A DNA stretch of 64,000 nucleotides from the NCBI GenBank assembly GCA_964584785.1, contig CAZPBY010000032.1, positions 15,211-79,210 on the forward strand. Reading direction: 5' to 3'. This document shows, piece by piece, positions 9,392 to 18,590 of the stretch. The notes beneath the pieces were generated by a model that worked only from the letters and a program-made list of their open reading frames with translations, had not been told where the DNA came from and ran no database searches. Source of the stretch: JAHFTY01 sp964584785 (GTDB lineage: Bacteria; Acidobacteriota; Terriglobia; 20CM-2-55-15). A program made the position numbers and the translations under genes. Each line of letters opens with the position of its first letter. Positions within the stretch are counted from its first letter, which is position 1.

Positions 9392-12166
9392 ATGACAGGG
9401 AACATGTCAAATCGAGTAGCTCTATCTTCCGGACCCGGACCCACAGGTTGGACGCACTGCAGCAAACTTTTTCCTCCTCTCGCGGTCTCATTCATCCTTC
9501 TTGGTTTCAGCTTGAACGTTTTCGCTCAAATCATCACCACTTATGCGGGTCCGCCTCTCCCGATCAACGGGGCGCAGGCAATCACTCAAGTCATCGAAGG
9601 TCTCGCATCCGTGATTCCGGATGGTGCAGGTGGTTTTTACGTCGCCAGTGTGATTCAAAACAAAGTGTATTGGGTATCGGCGCAGGGTCTGATTAGTACG
9701 GTGGCAGGCAGCGGCGTGGCAAGCTTCGGAGGAGACAGTGGTCCTGCCACTTCCGCCCAACTCAACGCTCCCTATGGGATGGCTGTGGACAGTTCTGGCA
9801 ATCTGTTTATTGCCGATACAAACAACAATCGAATCCGGAAGGTCAGCGCTGGAATGATCAGTACAGTTGCAGGTACCGGCACCGCGGGATTCAGTGGAGA
9901 CGGCGGTCCTGCCACCTCCGCGCGACTCAGCGTTCCCTTTGGAGTGGCCTTGGACAATTTCGGCAATTTGTTTATCGCCGATACGGGCAATAGTCGGATC
10001 CGGAAGGTCACACCGTCCGGATTGATCAGCACGGTGGCGGGCAACGGCACGCCGGGTTTCAGCGGAGACGGCGGTTCTGCCACCTCCGCTCAACTCGGGA
10101 CTCCCTTTACGGTGGTTGTCGATGGCTCCGGCAATCTATTCATCGCCCAATCAAACGACAATCGAATCCGGAAGGTCACTTTCTCGGGAGTCATCAGCAC
10201 GCTCGTCGGCACCGGCACGGCGGGCTTCAGTGGAGACGGGGGACCACCCACCTCCGCCCAAATCAACCATCCCTTAGGGCTGGCCGTGGACGAGTCTAGT
10301 AATTTGTTCATTGCCGATAGAGGTAACCATCGCATCCGGAAAGTCACGTCTTCAGGGGTGATCAGCACGGTCGTTGGCACTGGCGCAGCGGGTTTCAACG
10401 GAGACGGCGGTCCGGCAACTTCCGCCCAACTCAACTCTCCTCGTGGGGTTACTGTCGACAGTTCTGGCAATCTGTTCATCGCCGATACTGGAAACGATCG
10501 AACTCGCAAGGTCACCTCCGGAGTTGTCAACACGGTCGCCGGCAGAAGCGTAAAGGGCTTCAGTGGAGATGGAGGACCGGCCACCTCCGCGCAACTCAGT
10601 TCTCCTTATGGATTGGCTGTGGATAGTTCCGGCAATCTGTTCATGGCTGATACAAACAACAATCGAATCCGGAAGATTACGCCAGCCGGGGTGATCAGCA
10701 CCGTCGCCGGCAGCGGCACGTTGGGCTTCAGTGGAGACGGCGGACCGGCCACGTCTGCAGAACTCAGCGCCCCCTATGGAGTGGCGGCGGACAGTTCCGG
10801 CAATCTGTTTATTGCCGATACATACAACAATCGAATCCGGAAGGTAACGCCGGCAGGAGTGATCAGCACGGTCGCCGGCACCGGCACGGCGGGCTTCAGC
10901 GGAGACGGGGGCACGGCCGGCTCGGCGCAACTCAGCGTTCCCTATGGAGTGGCTGTGGACAGTTCCTGCAATCTGTTTATTGCCGATACTAGCAACAATC
11001 GAATCCGGAAAGTCACGCCCGCCGGAGTGATCAGTACCGTCGCCGGTAGCGGTACGTCTGGATTCAGTGGAGACGGCGGTCCAGCCATCTCCGCCCAACT
11101 CGCCTTTCCCACGGGGTTGGCGCTGGACGGCTCCGGCAATCTGTTTATCGCCGATACTGGCAATTCTCGAATCCGGAAGCTCGCGTCCTCGGGACTCATC
11201 AGCACGGCTGCGGGCAGCGAATCCCAGCAACTCCAAGTTGTGTATGGGGTTGCTGTAGACGGTTCTGGCAATCTGTTTATCGCCGATAGGTTCGCGGGGC
11301 GAATCCTGAAGGTAACGCCGGCAGGAGTGATCAGCACGGTCGCCGGCACCGGCACGGCGGGCTTCAGTGGAGACGGTGGACCAGCCACCTCCGCCCAAAT
11401 CACCCTTCCTACTGGGGTCGCGGTGGACGGGTTCGGCAATTTGTTCATCGGAGACGACAGCGGCCGAATTCGAAGGGTCTCGTCCCTAGCTTTGACGCGA
11501 ATCGGTACTTTCGCACAAATTGCGTCGGGTGGCGGATGGAAGAGCACCTTAACGCTGGTCAATTTATCTGCAGTCAATGTTATGGCCCGCGTTACGTTCT
11601 ACTCGGATGCGGGAATTGTCACGGCCTTGCCGCTTGTCATGCCCGATGGTACTGCAGGAACATTTTCAGTTGCAGACGTAACCATCGGAGCAAAAGCATC
11701 GGCCACTCTCCAAAGTGAAGGCGCGACGCCGTCAGTGAATTTGGGTTGGGCCGATGTTCAGGCTTCTGGACCACTAAGCGGTTACCTTATTTTTCGCCAA
11801 CGCACTCCAGGGTTTCCTGATTCGGAAGGCACGGCACCCTTGGAGAAAACGAGTACGTCCTCTGTTGTGTTTGGCTATAACAATAAATCTGGATTCTCAA
11901 GTGGGATTGCGCTTGCGAATCCCAACACCGAAGAGTCGATGATTACGGCGACGTTCTGGGATCAGGACGGAAACCAACTCGGTATGGAGCAGTTCCCGCT
12001 GCCGGGTTCCGGCCATGCATCCTTTATGCTGAACAACAGATTTGCAGCAACTGCTGATCGAACGGGTACCATCGAATTTCAAAACTCTTCTGGGGGCGGT
12101 ATAACAGGTCTCGGATTGCGGTTCAGTTCATCGTTGTCTTTTACATCGTTGCCAATTCTTCGCTGA
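9392..12166 (+). CDS. Secreted NHL-repeat beta-propeller protein with C-terminal acidobacterial module
   Basis: The protein has 924 residues from the ATG at 9392, chosen over the upstream in-frame ATG at 9320 because GAAGGAG sits 8 bases before it. A signal sequence (LAVSFILLGFSLNVFAQ) is followed by about eleven 55-56-residue repeats. Each has a GNLFIADT.NNRIRKV core and most have a GFSGDGGPATSAQL loop, the pattern of NHL propeller blades. One repeat, near 11200, lacks the GDGG loop. The last about 220 residues form a different beta-rich module (GGGWKSTLTLVN, SGIALANPN) also present in the protein at 14753-17374. It is probably an extracellular binding or adhesion protein; the ligand is unknown. 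The surroundings suggest a rearranged or accessory patch. Confidence 0.88.
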   Translation: MTGNMSNRVALSSGPGPTGWTHCSKLFPPLAVSFILLGFSLNVFAQIITTYAGPPLPINGAQAITQVIEGLASVIPDGAGGFYVASVIQNKVYWVSAQGLISTVAGSGVASFGGDSGPATSAQLNAPYGMAVDSSGNLFIADTNNNRIRKVSAGMISTVAGTGTAGFSGDGGPATSARLSVPFGVALDNFGNLFIADTGNSRIRKVTPSGLISTVAGNGTPGFSGDGGSATSAQLGTPFTVVVDGSGNLFIAQSNDNRIRKVTFSGVISTLVGTGTAGFSGDGGPPTSAQINHPLGLAVDESSNLFIADRGNHRIRKVTSSGVISTVVGTGAAGFNGDGGPATSAQLNSPRGVTVDSSGNLFIADTGNDRTRKVTSGVVNTVAGRSVKGFSGDGGPATSAQLSSPYGLAVDSSGNLFMADTNNNRIRKITPAGVISTVAGSGTLGFSGDGGPATSAELSAPYGVAADSSGNLFIADTYNNRIRKVTPAGVISTVAGTGTAGFSGDGGTAGSAQLSVPYGVAVDSSCNLFIADTSNNRIRKVTPAGVISTVAGSGTSGFSGDGGPAISAQLAFPTGLALDGSGNLFIADTGNSRIRKLASSGLISTAAGSESQQLQVVYGVAVDGSGNLFIADRFAGRILKVTPAGVISTVAGTGTAGFSGDGGPATSAQITLPTGVAVDGFGNLFIGDDSGRIRRVSSLALTRIGTFAQIASGGGWKSTLTLVNLSAVNVMARVTFYSDAGIVTALPLVMPDGTAGTFSVADVTIGAKASATLQSEGATPSVNLGWADVQASGPLSGYLIFRQRTPGFPDSEGTAPLEKTSTSSVVFGYNNKSGFSSGIALANPNTEESMITATFWDQDGNQLGMEQFPLPGSGHASFMLNNRFAATADRTGTIEFQNSSGGGITGLGLRFSSSLSFTSLPILR
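9690..11470 (+). repeat. Tandem 165/168-bp repeats inside the NHL gene
   Basis: The GGAGAC landmark recurs at 9731, 9896, 10064, 10232, 10400, 10565 (GGAGAT), 10733, 10901, 11069 and 11369, i.e. steps of 165 or 168 bases, with one 300-base step where a blade has lost its loop. The 59 bases at 10841-10899 and 11309-11367 are identical, so the array is being homogenised at DNA level. Confidence 0.9.
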
Positions 12167-12472
12167 AGTCTCCTCCCGGCAGGCTACGCATCACCGGAGG
12201 GCCAACAATTCCTGCCAATCAGAGAGGCGCAAAGAGTATCCTTGGGATTCCGGATGCACGCGTCGCATGTTTCCATTTACTTCATTAAGGATTAAGAATG
12301 GATTCTGAGGAAATTGCTTTTATTGGAGCCCCCGTCCATCATGCACATCACGCAGCAACTGCGTCCATCGTCCGAGTGCATAATGGATGGCTACCGTCAC
12401 TTCGGATTTCTTGGACAGCTTCGAAAATCATTGCTTGAGCCTGAGCTCGCGTTTTTGCTTTTAAGTTCGTAA
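12167..12472 (+). other. Intergenic region without a supported gene
   Basis: About 300 AT-richer bases after the NHL gene. No credible reading frame, terminator or promoter is visible. It ends at a palindromic element. Confidence 0.55.
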
Positions 12473-12522
12473 TTTGGGACAGAGGAGAAATTCGGGACGA
12501 GATTATTCTCCTCCGTCCCAAA
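12473..12522. repeat. REP-like palindrome (GGGACaGAGGAGAA arms)
   Basis: Arms 12473-12489 (TTTGGGACAGAGGAGAA) and 12506-12522 (TTCTCCTCCGTCCCAAA) pair over 17 bases with one mismatch, around a 16-base loop that itself contains GGGACG. It is the size and shape of a REP element; no RAYT transposase is in the window. Confidence 0.7.
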
Positions 12523-12562
12523 CCTCTTGAATGATTGTTGGCGTGTCGCATACTTTAGGGTC

Positions 12563-13009
12563 ATGAAGAGGGAATTCATCATCGGAGTCTTGGGAGCCTT
12601 TGGGCTCGTTGTGACCTTGGGGTATGGAGCTTTGCCGTCTCAGGATGTGGATCGAACCACAGCCGACGGCGTTTACACGGCCGCACAGGCGGATCGGGGA
12701 GCTCAGGTTGTCGAAAATTACGGTTGCCGGAACTGCCACGGTGCGACGCTCGAAGGGGGCGCCGAAGAGGAACCGCCACTCTGGGGCGAAGAATTTGTCG
12801 GTAACTGGGCCGGACGCAAAGTCGACGAACTGGCGGAAAAAATTACCACCATGCCGGCCAATGCCGAACCGGCATATCAGGTCAAACCCGCAGCCGCCCC
12901 CGATGTTGTGGCGTTTCTGCTTCGAGCCAATGGTTACCCTGAAGGAAAAACCGAGCTGCCGGCGGATAAGAACGCGCTAAAACGCATCAAGATCGTCGAG
13001 CCACAATAG
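12563..13009 (+). CDS. Secreted single-heme c-type cytochrome
   Basis: The protein has 148 residues from the ATG at 12563 (frame also open upstream, but the signal sequence MKREFIIGVLGAFGLVVTL begins here). The single heme motif CRNCHG lies after VVENYG, and a Met (TMPANAE) downstream could be the sixth heme ligand. Size and layout are those of small exported class I cytochromes used as periplasmic electron carriers. The neighbour downstream is on the other strand with a 9-base gap between stops. No partner enzyme is fixed by context, although the copper/heme protein at 14753 is near. Confidence 0.85.
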   Translation: MKREFIIGVLGAFGLVVTLGYGALPSQDVDRTTADGVYTAAQADRGAQVVENYGCRNCHGATLEGGAEEEPPLWGEEFVGNWAGRKVDELAEKITTMPANAEPAYQVKPAAAPDVVAFLLRANGYPEGKTELPADKNALKRIKIVEPQ

Positions 13010-13017
13010 ACGCTCGC

Positions 13018-13470
13018 TTACCGTTTGTCGTATTGAAGTTTGATATCGGTGCTGACGGTTTTCCTGCCTTCGTACTGGTAGCGGTTACTCAACACCAGAA
13101 AATGGTAGCCGGCGTCGGTAAGTTTGGCGTTGACGTCCCCTTCAGCGGTTCGCGACGATGATGCCAGAGACTTGGCTTCGGCTCGCACCGCGGGATCGTC
13201 ATCGCTCCACTTTGTGTAGTTCGCCTCGTTGAAAACGAACGCTTCGATGTTCTTCGGGGTTCCTTCCGTCACCACGAAATGACCTGAAATCGTCACGTTG
13301 CTCATCGTTTGAGGATCCACTTTCACCCGCCATATCTGGGGTGACGGCGCATAGACCACATAAGTGCCGGACGCCAGTTTCTGGGTGACCGGCGACTGAC
13401 CCAGCGCAATTGCCGCGGTCGTCAGGATCAGAGCAACAACCATACATTTCGAGAGCTTATGAATGATCAA
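13018..13470 (-). CDS. Small secreted protein of unknown function
   Basis: This 150-residue protein has a signal peptide (VVALILTTAAIALGQ). I chose the TTG start at 13470 because AAGGAG lies at about 13477-13482 on this strand at good spacing; an ATG at 13443 would cut into the signal. The mature part is beta-rich and ends in a stretch (YHFLVLSNRYQYEGRKTVS) resembling a small beta-sandwich. I recognise no family. It converges with the cytochrome gene. Confidence 0.7.
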   Translation of the reverse strand: MIIHKLSKCMVVALILTTAAIALGQSPVTQKLASGTYVVYAPSPQIWRVKVDPQTMSNVTISGHFVVTEGTPKNIEAFVFNEANYTKWSDDDPAVRAEAKSLASSSRTAEGDVNAKLTDAGYHFLVLSNRYQYEGRKTVSTDIKLQYDKR

Positions 13471-13642
13471 GGCGGCTCCTTCTCAGTCCTTCAATGTCGG
13501 AATCGGAGGAGCATTATACGCAAACTAAATAGGTTATTCCGGCATCAATTGCACGACTCAAATTGAGATCGCAACACGTACGTTGTTCGTATATTCTTAT
13601 GCGTCTTTAATGATAATTTTTGATGATTGTCGGAGGTTTCTG

Positions 13643-14743
13643 ATGAGTGCAACCAAATGGACACTCGTTTTTATATTACTCGCCGCAACTACTGTCACCG
13701 TGTTGGCACAGCAGCGGGATCCGGCGGGCCTGAGCCTGGATTTTCCGGTGCCGGTATGGCCGGCGAATGGCGTTTTATCGCCGGATATGAAGGATCATTT
13801 CGTGTTCGTGGATCTTGCCAACAACGAGTACGTCGTCGCTTACCCTGAAAACCTCGGGTCGCCGAATTACGACAAAGATGGTCCGAAAGAGCGGCGTGTG
13901 TTTCGATACAAGCTTCAGCGCGCCGTGGAACCGCAGGTTGGCGTCTCCATCACGTCGACAGGTGGAAAATACAAATACGTGTATGCCGTTTCGAATGGAC
14001 CCAAGGCAAAGCAGTCCATTGATCAATGGGCGCTCGTGTTGCCCGAGGGCATCGCCGGGACTGCTTCCAAACAGCCTGCGGGTTGGTTTGGCACAGTTCA
14101 GTCACGCAGAAAGATTGCAGTTGCGAACCCGGACTGGATCAAGAATGGAGCAGCGGCGGTGTTTTCGTTCTCGAAAGCGGAGGGACAGATCCAGCCAGGC
14201 GATGCGAAGAGCGGCTTTGAGCTGGAGAGCGATTTCAAACCCGGATTCACGATTGGATTCTTCCGTCAGGCGGAATCGACGGATTCGGTCGTTCAACAAT
14301 CGGGCAACATTCCGCAGGTCGTGATCAAGAACGCGACGCCGCCTCCGCCCCCGGGCGGTGGACCTCCGGCTGGCGGCGGTGGTGGCGGCTTTGGAGGCAA
14401 CCAGACTCCTGCCGCAGCGACCACGGCGTGGCAGCCGATCAAGGACGCCGTCGACAAGCTGATTCAGTTCGAATACAACAGCAAGCCCGCCTTGTTGTTG
14501 GGACCCAAGTTCGACAAGAGCGCCACGGACAAAGGCATCGCCATGGATTTCATGCAGGGAATCACCGTGCTGAGCAAGTCGGGCACGATCCCCGAGTCTG
14601 CGTTCGTGAAGAGCACTCTCAGCGATCTGGATGGCTACATTAAAGCCGGCGGTTCCGGTCCGCTCAGGCTGTCGGGACAACCGAAGAGCGCAGCCGAAAC
14701 CGAAGTGTTCAATGCGATGAAGATTAGTCTCCATCTGCAGTAA
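13643..14743 (+). CDS. Secreted protein of unknown function with Pro/Gly-rich linker
   Basis: The protein has 366 residues from the ATG at 13643, preceded by CGGAGG at about 13631-13636; in-frame upstream codons from 13583 have no such site. The signal peptide is WTLVFILLAATTVTVLAQ. The N-terminal half is beta-rich and contains FVFVDLANNEYVVAYPEN. A Pro/Gly-rich linker (PPPPPGGGPPAGGGGGG) at about residues 232-250 leads to a C-terminal helical domain. The gene lies 9 bases upstream of the PHM-like gene and is probably co-transcribed with it. I do not recognise the family. Confidence 0.72.
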   Translation: MSATKWTLVFILLAATTVTVLAQQRDPAGLSLDFPVPVWPANGVLSPDMKDHFVFVDLANNEYVVAYPENLGSPNYDKDGPKERRVFRYKLQRAVEPQVGVSITSTGGKYKYVYAVSNGPKAKQSIDQWALVLPEGIAGTASKQPAGWFGTVQSRRKIAVANPDWIKNGAAAVFSFSKAEGQIQPGDAKSGFELESDFKPGFTIGFFRQAESTDSVVQQSGNIPQVVIKNATPPPPPGGGPPAGGGGGGFGGNQTPAAATTAWQPIKDAVDKLIQFEYNSKPALLLGPKFDKSATDKGIAMDFMQGITVLSKSGTIPESAFVKSTLSDLDGYIKAGGSGPLRLSGQPKSAAETEVFNAMKISLHLQ

Positions 14744-14752
14744 GGTTCCGCA

Positions 14753-17374
14753 ATGCGGTTCGTGGTTTTTGTTGTTGGTCTCGTTATTCTGATATCCGCC
14801 GCTCCGCTACGAGCGGCGGACCTTCCGATCACGTTCAACAATCAAATCATCCGGATTTTTCAGCAGCGCTGCCAATCGTGTCATCGGCCGGGAAATATCG
14901 CGCCGTTTTCGCTGCTCACCTATGCGGACGCCGCAGGTCACGCCAGTTCGATCAAAAGGCAGATCGAAACGCGGCAGATGCCGCCGTGGAAGCCGGTGAA
15001 TGCCGAAGGTGTTTTTGAAGCCGAACGAACGCTGACGGATCAGGAACTCCAAACCATCGTTCGATGGGTCGACGGCGGTTTGCTGGAAGGCTCCGCCAGC
15101 GATCTGCCGGAGCCGATTCCGTTTCCGCTCGATTGGACCTACCGGGAGCCGGATCGCGTCGTCGCGCCGTCGGACGCTTATTCGCTGGATCCGGCCGGCG
15201 GAGAAGTCTACCGTTGTTTTTCGATCCCGGTGAATTCGGCGGTCGACCTCAACGTGCGTGGATACGAAGTTCTGCCCGGTAATCGCGAGATCGTTCATCA
15301 TGTTCTCTTGTTCATCGACCGCCGAGGCGTTTCGGAAAGCCGCGATGCGGCCGATCCGGCTCCCGGCTACACATGTTTCGGTGATCCGGGCTTCACGCCG
15401 GATGGGGCCGTGGGCGGATGGGTGCCGGGTATGCAGCCGGAAATGTTCCCGCTGGGAATCGGTGTGACGATACCCGCCGGTTCGCGAATCGTGATGCAGG
15501 TGCACTACAGCCCGCTCGGCCATATCTCGCATCCTCACGAATCCGACGGTCCGCCTGCCCCCGACCGCACTCGAGTCGGTCTGTTTCTGTCATCTCAGCC
15601 GCTGAGACAGATCGCTTATGTGCCGGTCGTGAATCCGTTCTTCAGCATTCCAGCCGGCGCATCCCGATACCTGGTGGAAGCGGTGGCGTTTATTTCGGCC
15701 GATCGCGAGTTGACGGCGATCACGCCGCACATGCATCTGCTGGGACGGGAAGTGGTCGTCGAGGCGCGGTTCCCGAATGGAACGACGCGCGAACTGATTC
15801 ACATCGCCGACTGGGATTTCGAATGGCAGGCGGAATACACGTTTCGCCAACCCATGCTGCTGCCCGCAGGTACGATCGTTTCCATGAAGGCGTGGTACGA
15901 CAATTCTTCTCTCAACCCGCGGAATCTCTCGAATCCGCCCGTTCCCGTCAGCTGGGGAGAGCGAACCACGGATGAAATGTGTTTGACCTTTCTGTCGGTC
16001 ACTGTTCCCGGGCCGCGATTGATGAGCCAGATTCCGTTTACCATGGGCGATCGCGGCGGTGTCGCGGTCAATGGCGTCGATGCCGGTGGGCCAGGCACGT
16101 CGGGATATGCGCAGATCTCGCCTCAGTCGGCAACGGGGTCCGAAGGTCTTGCCATATTCGGATTGAGACAGAATGGTGTCCTGGTCGCGGAAGCGGCCGT
16201 CGCCGCAGCTCCGCGGATCAGCAGCGGACGGATGTTCGCGGAAACGCGGGGCGCCATAAAGAGCGGCATCGCCCTCGCGAATCCGAATTCTGCCGCGGCG
16301 ACCGTTTCATTTTCCTTCACCGATTTAAGCGGGCGTCAAAGCCCGGAAACGTCGTTTGCGATCCCTGCAAACACGCAGCTCGCCGCATTTCTCGATCAGA
16401 GGCCTTTCAACGGACCGGCCGACTTTGTCGGATCGTTCTCATTTACGTCGTCGAGTCCGTTATCGGTTGTCGCGCTGCGGCAAACGTTGAATGAACGGTC
16501 GGAAGCGTTGATGACGACGCTGCCGATCACGGAAATCGGAACAGCGCTGCCGGCGGCTCCGCTCGTGTTTCCTCAATTCGCCGACGGCGATGGATGGACC
16601 ACCCAGATCCTTCTGGTGAATCCCACGGACACCGCTGTTTCCGGAACGCTCGAGTTTCGCGGAACGCAGGGCACGTCGCAATCCTCGACTTCTTACAGCA
16701 TTCCTCCTCGGAGCGTTTTCCGATACGAGACATCCGGTAAGCCGGATGTGGCCAACACCGGTTCGGTCCAGGTGTCTCCCGCCAACAATTCGGCGGTGCC
16801 TTCGGGATCGTTGATATTTTCGCGGAGCGCCGGCGGCGTGCGCGTGACCGAAGCGGGTGTGCCCGCCGTTGCGGCATACACCGCTTTTCGAGCCTATGTG
16901 GAGTCGTCGTCGGATGGGAAGATCGAGTCGGGAATTGCGATCGCGAACACAACAGCGTCAACCATTGAAGTGAAGCTGGAGTTGACGAACCTCGACGGAA
17001 GTGCGGCCGCCCGATCCACCATCTCGCTGCCGCCGAATGGACAGCTGGCGACATTCCTCGATCAGATCCCGGGGTTCGAAGGATTGCGGCTTCCGTTTCA
17101 GGGAACGATTCGAATTCTCAGCACGGGGCCGGTGTCCGTGATCGGTTTGCGCGGACGCTACAACGAGCGGAACGATTTCCTCATCACGACGACACCGCCG
17201 GTCTCCGAAACCGCCCCTGCCGGCGTCGCCGCGAACGAACGGTTCTTCGCGCACTTTGTCACCGGCGGCGGCTATACCACTCAATTCATCCTGTACAGCG
17301 CCTCACAGTCCTCCACGGGAACGCTGCAGTTCTATTCCAACACCGGCCAACCCATCAGTTTAAGCGTCAGGTAA
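14753..17374 (+). CDS. Cytochrome c / PHM-like copper type II monooxygenase fusion with C-terminal repeat modules
   Basis: This 873-residue exported protein has a signal peptide at about 1-21 and the heme motif CQSCH at 40-44, followed by MPPWKP. A peptidylglycine alpha-hydroxylating monooxygenase-like copper domain spans about 125-420. The whole PHM ligand set can be placed: His182-His183 (REIVHHVLLF), His251 (VMQVHYSP), His326 and His328 (TPHMHLLG) and Met409 (TTDEMCLTF). The last about 430 residues are beta-rich modules with SGIALANPN/SGIAIANTT and GDGWTTQILLVN, shared with the NHL protein at 9392. The heme domain could supply the electrons that ascorbate supplies to animal PHM. The substrate is unknown. 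Confidence 0.88.
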   Translation: MRFVVFVVGLVILISAAPLRAADLPITFNNQIIRIFQQRCQSCHRPGNIAPFSLLTYADAAGHASSIKRQIETRQMPPWKPVNAEGVFEAERTLTDQELQTIVRWVDGGLLEGSASDLPEPIPFPLDWTYREPDRVVAPSDAYSLDPAGGEVYRCFSIPVNSAVDLNVRGYEVLPGNREIVHHVLLFIDRRGVSESRDAADPAPGYTCFGDPGFTPDGAVGGWVPGMQPEMFPLGIGVTIPAGSRIVMQVHYSPLGHISHPHESDGPPAPDRTRVGLFLSSQPLRQIAYVPVVNPFFSIPAGASRYLVEAVAFISADRELTAITPHMHLLGREVVVEARFPNGTTRELIHIADWDFEWQAEYTFRQPMLLPAGTIVSMKAWYDNSSLNPRNLSNPPVPVSWGERTTDEMCLTFLSVTVPGPRLMSQIPFTMGDRGGVAVNGVDAGGPGTSGYAQISPQSATGSEGLAIFGLRQNGVLVAEAAVAAAPRISSGRMFAETRGAIKSGIALANPNSAAATVSFSFTDLSGRQSPETSFAIPANTQLAAFLDQRPFNGPADFVGSFSFTSSSPLSVVALRQTLNERSEALMTTLPITEIGTALPAAPLVFPQFADGDGWTTQILLVNPTDTAVSGTLEFRGTQGTSQSSTSYSIPPRSVFRYETSGKPDVANTGSVQVSPANNSAVPSGSLIFSRSAGGVRVTEAGVPAVAAYTAFRAYVESSSDGKIESGIAIANTTASTIEVKLELTNLDGSAAARSTISLPPNGQLATFLDQIPGFEGLRLPFQGTIRILSTGPVSVIGLRGRYNERNDFLITTTPPVSETAPAGVAANERFFAHFVTGGGYTTQFILYSASQSSTGTLQFYSNTGQPISLSVR

Positions 17375-17381
17375 CCGGCGC

Positions 17382-18404
17382 TCATTTTGTGAAGATCGAT
17401 TTCGGCAACATGGCATGAACGCCTTTGGTGCCGTCCACAACCTGCGTCACGATCAAGTCCATTGCGGCGCTCAAGAGCATGTAGGCGTCGTCGCGTTTCA
17501 ATCCCTTGGTCTGAACGATGAAATCGAGCATCTCGCGGGCGGCAATCTTTGCTGCTTCGTCGAGGTCGGCGTTCAAACCCATCGTCATGTAATGGGTGGC
17601 GGTTTCTGCGCGGGGCCAGCGGATGGGAACGTTTTTGTGAAGGACAACCTGAATCTCGCCCTTTAGCGATGTCTCCACAGCCGAAAGACAGATCTCGCCT
17701 TCGCCCTGCGCCGCATGCCCGTCCCCGATCGACAGCAACGCACCGGGAGCATGAACGGGCAGGTAGATGGTGCTGCCGGCTCCGAGATCGCGATTATCCA
17801 TGTTGCCTCCGAACACGTTAGGGGGACCGCTGGAGACTCGTCCCATCCCCGGAGGCGGCGCCACGCCGATGACGCCCCAGAACGGCCGCGCTGGAACGAT
17901 GATGCCGTTTCCATAGTCGATCGTTCTTTTGGCGAGATCGATGAACAAAACGCGATCCCGCCCATAAGGAAAGTCGTCGGGAAGAAGTCCGCGGTTCGGT
18001 ACAAAACTCTGTGCGCCGATCGGCAAGCGTACTTCGACGGATCGGATCCGCACTTCCAGCATGTCGCCGGGTTCGGCGCCATTGATGTAGATCGGGCCGT
18101 CCAGCGTGTGGTCGCCGCGCCCGTCGTCGTTGACGCCTTCAAACTCGGCGTACAACTCCCGCGGAATCTTTTCCTTCGGCACGCCCAGCTTTTCGAAGTA
18201 GCGAGGATTTCCAGTCGACGTCTCCAATCGGACAATATCTCCCGAATCAACGCGAAGCACGGGCTTGAGCGCAGCGTCAAAGAATCCCCGGTGAACGGTG
18301 GCCGGCGTCGCTTTGAGTTCGTGAACGGCGGGAGCCTTCTGTGCAACTGCACACAACGCGCCGGCAATGAGAAAAAGGAAGACTGCGGAAATGCTGCGAA
18401 GCAT
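17382..18404 (-). CDS. Exported acetamidase/formamidase family protein
   Basis: This 340-residue protein matches the acetamidase/formamidase (FmdA/AmdA) fold family through GDHTLDGPIYINGAEPGD, GNMDNRDLGAG and IGDGHAAQGEGEI. Members hydrolyse short amides such as formamide or acetamide to acid and ammonia. An N-terminal signal (FLFLIAGALCAVAQ) indicates export, unlike the cytoplasmic nitrogen-assimilation enzymes. GGAGG lies before the ATG. It converges with the PHM-like gene (8 bases between ends) and diverges from the M28 peptidase gene across a palindrome. The real substrate is uncertain. Confidence 0.88.
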   Translation of the reverse strand: MLRSISAVFLFLIAGALCAVAQKAPAVHELKATPATVHRGFFDAALKPVLRVDSGDIVRLETSTGNPRYFEKLGVPKEKIPRELYAEFEGVNDDGRGDHTLDGPIYINGAEPGDMLEVRIRSVEVRLPIGAQSFVPNRGLLPDDFPYGRDRVLFIDLAKRTIDYGNGIIVPARPFWGVIGVAPPPGMGRVSSGPPNVFGGNMDNRDLGAGSTIYLPVHAPGALLSIGDGHAAQGEGEICLSAVETSLKGEIQVVLHKNVPIRWPRAETATHYMTMGLNADLDEAAKIAAREMLDFIVQTKGLKRDDAYMLLSAAMDLIVTQVVDGTKGVHAMLPKSIFTK

Positions 18405-18498
18405 GAACGGCCTCCGTCGAGTGGAATTGTTTGCGTGAAAATTGTCTTCGGCATTATCGCGTGTACACCCTTAGCAAGGTCAACTTAAGTTAAGTGTG

Positions 18499-18542
18499 CG
18501 ACATTCCCCTCCTGAGTCAGCTGAGTCAGGAGGGGAATGTCG
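18499..18542. repeat. 44-bp near-perfect palindrome in a divergent promoter region
   Basis: CGACATTCCCCTCCTGA and its exact complement frame a central TCAGCTGA; only one base pair (the G either side of it) does not match. It lies between divergent genes and could be an operator or a REP element. A shorter palindrome with the same CCCCTCCT/AGGAGGGG arms is at 62126-62153. Confidence 0.75.
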
Positions 18543-18590
18543 GCGGCTTCAGCCAGCGCGTGTTGTATGATTCCGCGCAGGAGGCGATAC

